In this document: positions 7,772 through 15,842 of the stretch, piece after piece
Layout: each line of letters starts with the position of its first letter
How positions within the stretch are numbered: position 1 is the first letter of the stretch
Source: Micrococcales bacterium
Lineage (GTDB): Bacteria; Actinomycetota; Actinomycetes; Actinomycetales; Microbacteriaceae
NCBI GenBank assembly: GCA_017306245.1
Contig: JAFKIY010000005.1
Coordinates: 1 to 64,000 of the forward strand
Length of the DNA: 64,000 nt
Reading direction: 5' to 3'
Made by a program: the position numbers and the translations under genes
The notes under the pieces: model-generated
The model's input: only the letters and a program-made list of their open reading frames with translations
Told to the model about the DNA's origin: nothing
Database searches by the model: none

Positions 7772-9120
7772 GACACCAGTGTGACAGCCACAAGGTCCCC
7801 CTCGCGCACCTCGGAGACCTCCTCCGGCACAATGGCGAGCGCATTCGCCCTCGCGAGGCTTGCCACCAGGTACGAGCCCGAGCCGCCGCTGCTCGCCGGA
7901 CGCACCGAAAAGGCGGCGGCAGAGGCACCCGACTCCGGGCGCGGGTCGAGGACCGCCGGCATGAACTGCATGCGGCCATTCGGGCTCCGCCAACCGTCCG
8001 TCGCGACGGCCTGCACTGTGGTGCGCAGGACATCCGTGCGGCCCTGCATCGCCAATAGGGCCGGGCGAACGAACGCCTCGAAAGAGACGAACACGCTCAC
8101 CGGGTTGCCGGGCAGCGTGAAAATCGGGGTCCCTGCGGTGCCAGATGTGCCCGCGGTGCCGGATGCGCCCGACGAGTCTGAAATGCCGGATTCGCCCGGA
8201 GTGCGCGATGCTCCGGAAGCGTCGTCGCCCGGCCACTCGCCGAACCCCTGCGGCTTTCCGGGCTGCATCCGCACCGGGCCGAACCACACACCGAGGGGTG
8301 CGAGCACGGCCTTGACCACATCGTACGCACCGACGCTCACGCCGCCGGAGGTGATGAACGCATCCACCCGCGTCGCATACTCGCGGAGCACGTCGCGCAG
8401 AGCTGCTTCGTCATCCGGTACCGACCCGATCTGCACGGGGATACCGCCGCACTCGGCGACCAGGGCCGCAAGCAGGGTCGAATTGGAGTCGTGAATCTGG
8501 CCGCGGCGAAGCGAACCGCCTAGCGCCACCAGTTCTGTGCCGGTCGACAGCACGCCGACGCGGGGCGCCGGGTGCACGGGCAGGTTCCGGCTCCCGGTGG
8601 CCGCCGCCGCAGCGAGGTCCCGCGAATTCAGGGTGCGACCGGCCGTGAGCACGGTTTCGCTGGCGCGCACGTCCGTGCCGGTGCGTCGGATGTGCGCCGC
8701 CGGTGCCGGCGCCCGCAGGATGCGCACCTGCGTCGTGCCGCCGTCGGTGTCCTCCACCGGCACGATGCAGTCCGCATCATCCGGAACGGCCGCGCCGGTC
8801 ATGATGCGCGCCGTCTGGCCGGGGCCGAGAGCCGGGTTCTCCGCGGACCCGGCGGGCAGATCCGCGACGACCGTCAGGGTCGCAGGCGACGACGATGTGG
8901 CATGGACGACATCCTCGTGACGCACGGCGTAGCCATCCATCGCCGAATTGTCGAAACCAGGAACGTCGACGGCGGCGGCGACATCCGACGCGAGAACGCG
9001 GCCGAGGGTGTCCTCCAGCCGCGACTCGACGGGAGCCAGCGGTGTGATCGCGCCGAGAATCCGATCACGGTGCTCCTGAACGCTGATCGGCGAAAGAGGG
9101 GCATCGGCACGGGGGACCAT
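7768..9120 (-). CDS. moeA: Molybdopterin molybdenumtransferase
   Basis: MoeA inserts molybdate into adenylylated molybdopterin. The 450-residue protein has the expected motifs: PGFDNSAMDGYAV near residue 55, GQTARIMTGAAVPDDAD near 105, GVLSTGTELV near 185, and TSGGVSVGAYD near 255. An atypical low-complexity insertion rich in Ser, Gly, Ala and Thr (nt about 8140-8245) interrupts the otherwise continuous FGEWPG...FTLPGNPVSV segment. A TAGAGT -10 (9127-9132) lies exactly 6 nt before ATG 9120, implying leaderless transcription. The divergent neighbour is the Mo regulator of modABC, so uptake and insertion of molybdenum share a control region. Confidence 0.93.
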   Translation of the reverse strand: MVPRADAPLSPISVQEHRDRILGAITPLAPVESRLEDTLGRVLASDVAAAVDVPGFDNSAMDGYAVRHEDVVHATSSSPATLTVVADLPAGSAENPALGPGQTARIMTGAAVPDDADCIVPVEDTDGGTTQVRILRAPAPAAHIRRTGTDVRASETVLTAGRTLNSRDLAAAAATGSRNLPVHPAPRVGVLSTGTELVALGGSLRRGQIHDSNSTLLAALVAECGGIPVQIGSVPDDEAALRDVLREYATRVDAFITSGGVSVGAYDVVKAVLAPLGVWFGPVRMQPGKPQGFGEWPGDDASGASRTPGESGISDSSGASGTAGTSGTAGTPIFTLPGNPVSVFVSFEAFVRPALLAMQGRTDVLRTTVQAVATDGWRSPNGRMQFMPAVLDPRPESGASAAAFSVRPASSGGSGSYLVASLARANALAIVPEEVSEVREGDLVAVTLVS

Positions 9121-9228
9121 GTGTCAACTCTAACGACGACCGGCGTTGGCTATCGCGCAACCTGCAGCTCCGTGAACTAGGAGAAATCGGCCTCAAAGTA
9201 CCGCATGTGCGGTGCTAGAGTCGATGTC
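9121..9228. promoter_or_regulatory. Divergent control region moeA / molybdate uptake, with palindrome
   Basis: Both flanking genes use a TAGAGT -10: minus strand 9127-9132 for moeA and plus strand 9216-9221 for the TOBE gene. A 14-bp palindrome, ACCGCA-TG-TGCGGT (9200-9213), lies immediately upstream of the plus-strand -10, where a bound repressor would block polymerase. It is a good candidate operator for the HTH-TOBE protein encoded next. Confidence 0.5.
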
Positions 9229-9633
9229 GTGACGCACTATCGGATCAGCGAAGCCGCCAGCCTGCTCGGGGTCAGCGACGACACCGTGCGTCGGTGGGCG
9301 GCCGCCGGCACTGTGGACTCGACGACGGATTCGTCCGGTCGGCAGGTCATCGCCGGCACCGAGTTGGCGCGGCTCGCGCAGGAGACCGCGGCGGCGGCAC
9401 AGGACCCGTCCGGCATCCGCAGCAGCGCCCGCAACCGTTTTGTCGGACTCGTCACGTCGATTTCGAGCGACAGCGTGATGTCGCAGGTCGAACTGCAGTG
9501 CGGGCCGCACCGGCTCGTTTCGCTCATGTCCACCGAAGCGGTTCGCGACCTCGGGCTCGAGGTGGGCTCGCTCGGTGTCGCAGTCGTCAAAGCCACGATG
9601 GTGATCGTCGAGACGCCGAAAGGGCAAAGCTAG
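9229..9633 (+). CDS. HTH-TOBE molybdate-responsive protein
   Basis: The 134-residue protein combines an N-terminal MerR/excisionase-type helix-turn-helix (YRISEAASLLGVSDDTVRRWA) with a single C-terminal TOBE (molbindin) domain, SARNRFVGLVTSISSDSVMSQVELQ. The TOBE domain binds molybdate. The architecture suggests either a molybdate sensor controlling modABC or a molybdate store. GTG 9229 is chosen because a TAGAGT -10 ends 7 nt upstream; an ATG 24 nt earlier would overlap that promoter. The TAG stop overlaps the modA GTG start (TAGTG), so it heads the mod operon. Confidence 0.85.
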   Translation: MTHYRISEAASLLGVSDDTVRRWAAAGTVDSTTDSSGRQVIAGTELARLAQETAAAAQDPSGIRSSARNRFVGLVTSISSDSVMSQVELQCGPHRLVSLMSTEAVRDLGLEVGSLGVAVVKATMVIVETPKGQS

Positions 9634-10439
9634 TGCGCGCGGGCAGGCGCACTCCCGCGAAAGCCCTCTCGGGTGTTCTCGCGGTGGCCGTGGCTCTCGC
9701 CATTGCGGCGTGCGGCACACCGGTCGCCGAGCCGAACTCCTCGGCCGGGCCGTCGGCATCCGGGCTGAGCGGCGAACTCACCATTTTCGCGGCCGCGTCG
9801 CTTACGGCATCCTTCACCGAGCTGGCTGCAGACTTTCATGCCGAGAACCCCGGCGTGACGGTGAGGCCGATCTCGTTCGACGGATCCTCGACCCTGGCGA
9901 CACAGCTCAACGAGGGCGCCCCGGCCGACGTGTTCGCGTCGGCCGACCTGGCGAACATGGACAGAGTGAGTGCGCTCATCGACGGCCCGCCCACCCTGTT
10001 CGCGAGCAACGTCCTGCAAATCGCAGTACAGCCCGGTAACCCGCTCGGCATCAGCCGCCTCTCGGATCTTGCGATCCCCGGACGTCAGGTCGTGCTGTGC
10101 GCGCCCGAGGTGCCGTGCGGCGCAGCGGCCCGCAAGCTGCTCCAGTTCGACGGCGTGACCCTGACGCCGGCCAGCGAAGAGCAGAACGTGAGCGCGGTCC
10201 TCACGAAGGTCAAACTTCGGGAAGCGGATGCCGGACTCGTGTACATCACCGACGTCATGGCGGCGGCCGGCGCGGTCGACGGTGTGGCCATCGCGGGTGC
10301 TGACCGGGCGTTCAACGCCTACCCGATCGCCGCCCTGAAGTCGTCCGCCAACCCGGATGCCGCGACAGCGTTCATCGCCTACGTCGTGTCGCCGAAGGGC
10401 CAGGCGATTCTCGCGAAGTACGGATTCGCCAAACCGTGA
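9633..10439 (+). CDS. modA: Molybdate-binding lipoprotein of ABC transporter
   Basis: ModA captures molybdate or tungstate outside the cell and delivers it to ModBC. The 268-residue product has a lipoprotein signal peptide with the lipobox AIAAC at residues 23-27 (lipid-modified C27). The periplasmic-binding fold begins LTIFAAASLTASFTELAADF, with FDGSSTLATQL and GAPADVFASADLANMD as oxyanion-binding segments. GTG 9633 overlaps the upstream stop and is preceded by AAAGGG. The downstream GTGA overlap with modB shows a tight operon. Confidence 0.94.
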   Translation: MRAGRRTPAKALSGVLAVAVALAIAACGTPVAEPNSSAGPSASGLSGELTIFAAASLTASFTELAADFHAENPGVTVRPISFDGSSTLATQLNEGAPADVFASADLANMDRVSALIDGPPTLFASNVLQIAVQPGNPLGISRLSDLAIPGRQVVLCAPEVPCGAAARKLLQFDGVTLTPASEEQNVSAVLTKVKLREADAGLVYITDVMAAAGAVDGVAIAGADRAFNAYPIAALKSSANPDAATAFIAYVVSPKGQAILAKYGFAKP

Positions 10440-11242
10440 GGGACGGCACCGGAATCCCACGGCTCCTCTACCTGCCCGCCGCGGTCGCGTTCGCACTCCT
10501 CGTGCTGCCCATTGTCGGCCTCATTGTTCGCGCGGACTGGCCGAGGGTTCCCGCAGCGATCGTGTCGGCGGAAGCGCTCTCCGCACTGGGTCTTTCCCTG
10601 CAGACCGCGATCACGGCGACGGTTCTGTGCGTGATCGTCGGAGTTCCGCTGGCCCTCGTGATTGCCAGGTCCGGTCCCCGAATCGGCGGACTCCTGCGGG
10701 CGCTGTCGACGCTCCCGCTCGTCATGCCTCCCCTCGTCGGAGGAATCGCCCTGCTGTACCTGCTCGGCCGCAACGGGCTGGTCGGCGGGGTCCTGGACCT
10801 GGCGTTCGGCATCCGGATTCCGTTCACGACCGCCGCCGTGGTGATCGCCCAGTCCTTCGTCGCCCTGCCGTTCCTGGTCATCTCGGTGGAAGGGGCACTG
10901 CGCACAGCGGGCACGCGCTTCGAGACCGTCGCGGCAACGCTAGGCGCCAGCCGCTGGACGGTGTTCCGCAGAATCACCCTCCCGCTCATCCTCCCCGGGG
11001 TTGTCGCCGGAACCGTGCTGTGCTTCGCGCGGGCCCTCGGCGAGTTCGGGGCGACCGCGCTGTTCGCCGGAAACGCTGCCGGCATTACGCGAACGATGCC
11101 TCTCGCCATCTACACGGCGTTCAACGGGGCGGGCGTAGCTCAGGATTCGGCGATCGCCCTGTCGCTGCTCCTCATCGTCGTCGCCGTTGTCATCCTGCTG
11201 CTGCTGCGCAGCTGGCGCACCGAGCCGGAGCGTCGACCATGA
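10436..11242 (+). CDS. modB: Molybdate ABC transporter permease
   Basis: The 268-residue integral membrane protein has about six membrane segments. The EAA-like cytoplasmic loop reads EGALRTAGTRFETVAATLGASRWTVFRRITLPL, where ModC docks. It forms the channel for molybdate. The GTG start at 10436 overlaps the modA stop by 4 bp and its own stop overlaps the modC ATG by 4 bp. Length and motif layout are ordinary for the family. Confidence 0.94.
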   Translation: MRDGTGIPRLLYLPAAVAFALLVLPIVGLIVRADWPRVPAAIVSAEALSALGLSLQTAITATVLCVIVGVPLALVIARSGPRIGGLLRALSTLPLVMPPLVGGIALLYLLGRNGLVGGVLDLAFGIRIPFTTAAVVIAQSFVALPFLVISVEGALRTAGTRFETVAATLGASRWTVFRRITLPLILPGVVAGTVLCFARALGEFGATALFAGNAAGITRTMPLAIYTAFNGAGVAQDSAIALSLLLIVVAVVILLLLRSWRTEPERRP

Positions 11243-12432
11243 CCTTGATCGCCGATCTCGAGGTGCACCGCGGAGATTTCACGCTGGATGCCCGCATCCG
11301 GGTGGACCGCGGCGAAACGCTCGCGCTTCTCGGCCCGAACGGGTCCGGCAAGTCGACTCTGCTCGCCACCGTCGCGGGCCTGCTCACGCCGCGGCGCGGT
11401 CTGGTCAATGTCGACGGGCGGGTGCTCACTCGGGTGGATGAGGCGGGACCGACGGTTCTGATGTCGCCGCATCGACGCCGGATCGGTTTGCTAGGGCAAG
11501 ACCCTTTGCTGTTCCCGCACTTGAGCGCACTGGAGAATGTCGCCTTTGGGCCGCGTTCGAGCGGACGGCGACCTGTTCGCGGGGCCGCCGCGGGCGGACC
11601 GCGAGCGACCGCGGCTGACGCGCGCTCTCGCGCACTCCGCTGGCTCGACGATGTCGGCCTTGCTGGACTTGCCGCGCGCAAACCCGCCGAGCTTTCCGGC
11701 GGACAGCAGCAGCGCGTCGCCATCGCCCGCGCTCTTGCCGCCGAACCCGGCGTGCTGCTCCTGGATGAACCGATGGCGGCACTGGATGTCGAGACTGCCG
11801 CGCTCATCCGTTCCCTCCTGCGCGAACGGCTCGCGGCGGCGAACCTGGCGACAGTGATCGTCACGCACGACGTCGTGGACGCGCTCGTCCTCGCCGACCG
11901 GGTCGCGATTCTGGACGACGGCCGCATCCTCGACAGCGGCGAGGCGGCGGATGTTCTGGGACGTCCGGCGAACCGTTTCGCCGCGGCACTTGCCGGGCTG
12001 AACCTCGTGGAAGGGACCCTGGAAGCCGGTGGCGTGATCCGACTGCCGGACGGCCGACCGGTGCGAACCGGTGACGCGGTCACGCCGATGCCTGACGCGG
12101 GCGACCGCGTCACCGCGGTGTTCCCGCCGACCGCGGTCCGGATCGTGGCGTCGCCAACGGTACGGGCGAGTGGGACCGCCTCCTCGGACGGAATCGATGC
12201 GGCGTCCCCCGCCGGCGACCAAGCGGTACCGTTTCCGGCAACCGTGGCCCGGCTCGAGCCGGCGGTACGGGGTGTGCGCGTGACGTTCGCGGGCGACGAC
12301 ATCGCCGCCGAGTGCTCCGCGGCCGAACTCCTGGCGCTCGGCGTCGGGGAAGGCTCCACCGTCTCGCTCAGCATCGACCCCGCATGTGTAACGGCCTACC
12401 CTGCGAAGTCCCCGCTGGGCGTGATGGGATGA
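11239..12432 (+). CDS. modC: Molybdate ABC transporter ATPase with C-terminal TOBE domain
   Basis: The 397-residue ATPase energises molybdate import. Walker A is GPNGSGKST near residue 32, the signature is LSGGQQQRV, Walker B is LLLDEPMAALD and the switch His is in VIVTHDV. A C-terminal TOBE-like regulatory region follows from about residue 260 (LEGTLEAGGVIRLPDG and later AECSAAELLALG), separated by a variable linker. ATG 11239 is fixed by the ATGA overlap with modB. The next gene starts 8 bp downstream and is probably co-transcribed. Confidence 0.93.
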   Translation: MTLIADLEVHRGDFTLDARIRVDRGETLALLGPNGSGKSTLLATVAGLLTPRRGLVNVDGRVLTRVDEAGPTVLMSPHRRRIGLLGQDPLLFPHLSALENVAFGPRSSGRRPVRGAAAGGPRATAADARSRALRWLDDVGLAGLAARKPAELSGGQQQRVAIARALAAEPGVLLLDEPMAALDVETAALIRSLLRERLAAANLATVIVTHDVVDALVLADRVAILDDGRILDSGEAADVLGRPANRFAAALAGLNLVEGTLEAGGVIRLPDGRPVRTGDAVTPMPDAGDRVTAVFPPTAVRIVASPTVRASGTASSDGIDAASPAGDQAVPFPATVARLEPAVRGVRVTFAGDDIAAECSAAELLALGVGEGSTVSLSIDPACVTAYPAKSPLGVMG

Positions 12433-12439
12433 TGGGAAC

Positions 12440-13054
12440 GTGACGAGCACACCAGCCGGCCCGCCGAACCCGCGGCCCCTCGCGCTCGCGGTGACCATGA
12501 TCGTCCTCGGCGCGATCGGTTTCATCGCGGCGTTCATGCTCACGCTCGACAAGTTCGCCCTCCTGGAGAACCCGGACGCGCAACTGGGCTGCAACTTCAG
12601 CGTCCTCGTCGGGTGCAGCACCAACCTCAACTCCGCCCAGGGTGAGGTGTTCGGATTCCCGAACCCGCTGCTTGGGATCGCGTTCTGGTCGGCAACGGTC
12701 ACGATCGGCGTCGTCCTGCTCGCGGGTTCCAGACTCGCGCGCTGGTTCTGGGCACTCTACGCTCTCGCGACGACGGCATCCCTCGCCCTCGTCATCTGGT
12801 TCATCAGCGAAAGCATCTTCGTGCTGCACGTGCTGTGCCCGTGGTGCATGGTGACGTGGTCGGTCACCATTCCGCTCTTTTTCGTCATCGTGCTGCACGC
12901 CATCCGCTCGGGCGCGATCCCGCTGCCGGAAGGGTTCCGCCGATTCGCGAATGCGGCATTCGGGTGGATCCCGCTCATCACCCTCGTCAGCTACCTTATC
13001 GTCGCCGCCCTGGCCCAGTGGCAACTGGATGTCCTCGGCGCCGTGTTCGGTTGA
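12440..13054 (+). CDS. Vitamin K epoxide reductase (VKOR) family membrane protein
   Basis: The 204-residue protein has five predicted membrane segments and the VKOR signature. The loop cysteines lie in GCNFSVLVGCSTN (near residues 53-62) and the active-site CPWC is in HVLCPWCMVTW near residue 135. Bacterial VKORs reoxidise DsbA-like proteins with menaquinone as acceptor, supporting disulfide formation in exported proteins. GTG 12440 follows modC by 8 bp. No partner thioredoxin-like gene is adjacent. It may help fold exported cupredoxin or lipoprotein partners, which is inference. Confidence 0.9.
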   Translation: MTSTPAGPPNPRPLALAVTMIVLGAIGFIAAFMLTLDKFALLENPDAQLGCNFSVLVGCSTNLNSAQGEVFGFPNPLLGIAFWSATVTIGVVLLAGSRLARWFWALYALATTASLALVIWFISESIFVLHVLCPWCMVTWSVTIPLFFVIVLHAIRSGAIPLPEGFRRFANAAFGWIPLITLVSYLIVAALAQWQLDVLGAVFG

Positions 13055-13058
13055 CGTT

Positions 13059-14537
13059 GTGACGGTCGAGCCCGAGGGAAACAACTCCGCGAAGACGACG
13101 GTGTTTCTGACCGGTGCGACGGGATCGATGGGTTCGGCGACACTGCGCGAACTCGTGGGTCGCCGCGACAGGTTCGACATTGTGATTCTGGCGAGGGACT
13201 CGAAACACGGCCGACGCGCGCTTCGCCGCTACGATGGCGAGCCCGGCATCCGCATCGTGTGGGGCGACCTGCGCGACTACGATGCCGTGCTGGAGGTTGT
13301 CACGGGAGCCGACTACGTGCTCCACATTGCCGCGCTCATCTCCCCGGCCGCCGACCGCGACCCGGTGCTGACCGATCAGATCAACGTGGGGTCGATCCGC
13401 AACATCCTGACGGCAATCCGCGCTCAGCCTGACCCGGATGCGATTCGCCTCGTCAACGTCGGATCCGTCGCGATGACCGGCAGCCGTCTCCCGCCCATCC
13501 ACTGGGGGCGGGTGGGCGACCCGATCGCGCCCGCGCTCGGCGACCACTACGCGGTGAGCAAGACGGAGGCGGAACGCCTGGTCATCGAATCGGGTCTTGC
13601 GCACTGGGTGTCGCTGCGGCAAACCTTCATCTGCATCCCGCGGTTGCTGAGCCTCCTGCACCCGATCCTGTTCCACCAGCCGGCCAATACCCTGTTCGAG
13701 TTCGTGACCTCGCGTGACTCCGGCCGCCTCATGGCGAACGCGTGCGAGGCGGACGTGCCCGAGAAGTTCTGGCGGCACGTATACAACATCGGCGGAGGCG
13801 AAACCTGCCGAGTAGGTTACGTCGAGTATCTCGACCGGATCTTCGGCGCGCTCGGATTGGGGACGCTCTCTTCGCTCACCGAGCGCAATTGGTTCGCTCT
13901 CAAGAACTTCCACTGCCAGTGGTACCTCGACTCCGATGTCCTCGAGGAGTTCCTGCACTTCCGTCGCGACGGGTTCGACGAGTACGTCGCCCACGTGAAA
14001 GCCTCAGCGCCGTGGTACCTGAAGCTCGGTCTCGGGCGGATCATCCCCCGGATGTTCATCCGGAACATCGTCATGAAGCGCATGGCGCGGCAGCCGGGAG
14101 GTCCGCTGCACTGGGTCGAGACGGCGGACCACGACCGTATCGAGGCGTTCTTCGGGTCGCACGAGCAGTGGGAGCAGATTCCGGGATGGGACGACCCGAT
14201 TGCCCCACCGCCGCCCGCCGCCCCGCTCGGCCACGGTTTCGATGATGGGCTTCCGGATGCCGAACTGGGCCTCGGCCAGGCGCGCTCCGCAGCGCAGTTT
14301 CGCGGCGGGGAATGCCTGTCGGACGCGATGCAATTCGGTGCCGTGTATTCGCCGCTGACCTGGCGTTGCGCCCGTGGGCACGAGTTTCAGGCGACCCCGT
14401 ATCTCGTCCTTCGGGCCGGGCACTGGTGCCCGGAATGCGAGGCGCCGCCGTGGGACTACGACGAGCGTGCGGCCGTCAACCCGTTCTTCGCCCAGGTGTG
14501 GCCCGTGGACGATGCGCCCACCGTGGTGGAACACTGA
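13059..14537 (+). CDS. NAD-dependent epimerase/dehydratase-like protein with C-terminal Zn-ribbon-like tail
   Basis: The 492-residue protein begins with an extended-SDR Rossmann motif, VFLTGATGSMGSATL, then a DLRDYD acidic segment and the catalytic YxxxK in HYAVSKTEAE (near residue 167). Substrate is unknown. After the SDR region (about 330 residues) it has an unusual extension ending in a CARGHEF...HWCPECEAPPW segment, which resembles a zinc ribbon. GTG 13059 is the first start in frame and lies 4 bp after the VKOR stop. The extension is not typical of sugar epimerases, so function is left open. Confidence 0.7.
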   Translation: MTVEPEGNNSAKTTVFLTGATGSMGSATLRELVGRRDRFDIVILARDSKHGRRALRRYDGEPGIRIVWGDLRDYDAVLEVVTGADYVLHIAALISPAADRDPVLTDQINVGSIRNILTAIRAQPDPDAIRLVNVGSVAMTGSRLPPIHWGRVGDPIAPALGDHYAVSKTEAERLVIESGLAHWVSLRQTFICIPRLLSLLHPILFHQPANTLFEFVTSRDSGRLMANACEADVPEKFWRHVYNIGGGETCRVGYVEYLDRIFGALGLGTLSSLTERNWFALKNFHCQWYLDSDVLEEFLHFRRDGFDEYVAHVKASAPWYLKLGLGRIIPRMFIRNIVMKRMARQPGGPLHWVETADHDRIEAFFGSHEQWEQIPGWDDPIAPPPPAAPLGHGFDDGLPDAELGLGQARSAAQFRGGECLSDAMQFGAVYSPLTWRCARGHEFQATPYLVLRAGHWCPECEAPPWDYDERAAVNPFFAQVWPVDDAPTVVEH

Positions 14538-14550
14538 TTAGACCTGCGCG

Positions 14551-14615
14551 GCGATCGAGCTGACCGATCGAGCAAGCCGATCGAGCAAGCCGATCGGGCT
14601 GGCAGATCGGGCCGG
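14551..14615. repeat. Five 13-bp tandem repeats between convergent genes
   Basis: Units of the form CCGATCGAGCAAG begin at 14551, 14564, 14577, 14590 and 14603. The second and third are identical; the others differ at 2-4 positions. Each unit carries GATCG. The array occupies the gap between the epimerase and the P450 gene and could act as a spacer or terminator; no strong hairpin with a T-run is seen. Confidence 0.8.
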
Positions 14616-14639
14616 GGCGTGCCGAACGCCCCAGTCGGA

Positions 14640-15842
14640 TCAGCGAAAAATCAGCGGGAGTGTCCTGAACCCGCTTGCCGGGTAGCTCGCGAAATCCGCG
14701 GGTGACGCATCCGCGACCTCGATGGCGTTGACCGCAGCGAGCAGTTCCTCCAGGACCACGCGCAGCTGCAGGCGCGCAAGCGGAGCACCGGGACAGTCGT
14801 GGATGCCCCTCCCGTACAGCAAATTACGATCGGCATTGCGCTCGGGCTGGTAGTCGTCAGGTTCACCGAATACTGCTTCATCACGGTTCGCGGATGCCCA
14901 GATCACGGTGATCCGGTCGCCAGCGAAAATCCTCCGGCCGCCGAGTTCCACATCTCGGGTCGCAACCCGCCGGTTGGACACGAGGGGCGCGTGCATCCGC
15001 AGGATTTCGTCGATCGCCGCGGGAAGGTTCGACGGGTTGTTCCGCAGGTCGTCCTGCACGTCGGGGTGCTCGGCGAGGTAGGCGACGAGGATGCCGACGC
15101 TCGCCGACATCGTGCCCAGCTCGCCGACGGTCCAGTTCCGCAGGATCGACACGATCTCGTCGTCGCGCAGTGGCACGTCATCGATGGTTTCGCCGAGGAG
15201 TTCGGAAATGATGTCGGCGGATGCGGATGCGGATGCAGCATCTGCAGTGCCCTCGTCCCGAGTCGCTCTCCGGTCGTCAAGGACGCGCCGCATCGTGGCG
15301 TCGAACTCGGTGGCAACCGCATCCAGTTGTTCGCGATCGCGGGCGAGTGTCGCTCGGTGGTTGCTGGCAGTCCAGTGCCGCAGAGCCTCCTCGGTGTGCC
15401 CAGGCCAGCCCAGCCAGGCGCCCTGCACCTTCAGGGCGTAGTTGAGGGCGAAGTCGGCAATGAACTCCACCGTTTCACGGCGCGGCAGACGCTCGACCAT
15501 CTCGCGCGCGACCGCACGGCAGGCGGGCTCGAAGGCAGCCATGTGCTCGTCGGTGAAGTAGTGATCCACGATTTCGCGGTACGGATCGTGCTGGGGCGGG
15601 TCGTAGCCGTTCGGCACCGCCGGGTACCGGGATACCGCGCTCGAGAACGTGTCGTGGTCGGTGACGACCGCAACGACGTCCTCGTGGCGGAATACGGACC
15701 AGCCGAGGTAGTCGCTGTGCGCCACCGGGCAGGATGCGCGCATGCCGTCGTAGGCATGAATCTGGTTGCCGAGCACCTCGGGGTCGCGCGGATTCCAGTC
15801 CGCGGCGTGCGCTACCCGTGGATCGCGCTCAGCTGCAGCCAC
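14640..15842 (-). CDS. Cytochrome P450
   Basis: The 400-residue soluble P450 has the heme-binding loop YGRGIHDCPGAPLARLQLR with the axial thiolate at C350, the ExxR helix motif in EILRMHAP, and an RNADRNLLYG stretch. The I-helix, usually AGxxT, reads VGELGTMSAS, a departure that may affect oxygen activation. An Ala/Ser-rich repeat (ADAASASASAD) lies near residue 205. The GTG start lies within nrdJ, overlapping its last 14 bp, so the two are co-transcribed. No redox partner gene is next to it. Substrate cannot be inferred. An alternative start a few codons inward is possible. Confidence 0.88.
   Translation of the reverse strand: MAAAERDPRVAHAADWNPRDPEVLGNQIHAYDGMRASCPVAHSDYLGWSVFRHEDVVAVVTDHDTFSSAVSRYPAVPNGYDPPQHDPYREIVDHYFTDEHMAAFEPACRAVAREMVERLPRRETVEFIADFALNYALKVQGAWLGWPGHTEEALRHWTASNHRATLARDREQLDAVATEFDATMRRVLDDRRATRDEGTADAASASASADIISELLGETIDDVPLRDDEIVSILRNWTVGELGTMSASVGILVAYLAEHPDVQDDLRNNPSNLPAAIDEILRMHAPLVSNRRVATRDVELGGRRIFAGDRITVIWASANRDEAVFGEPDDYQPERNADRNLLYGRGIHDCPGAPLARLQLRVVLEELLAAVNAIEVADASPADFASYPASGFRTLPLIFR

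Noticed and set aside
14551..14615. Possible CRISPR or replication-origin iterons
   Set aside because: Units of 13 bp are contiguous with no spacers, and no initiator gene is near. They are best seen as a tandem repeat.
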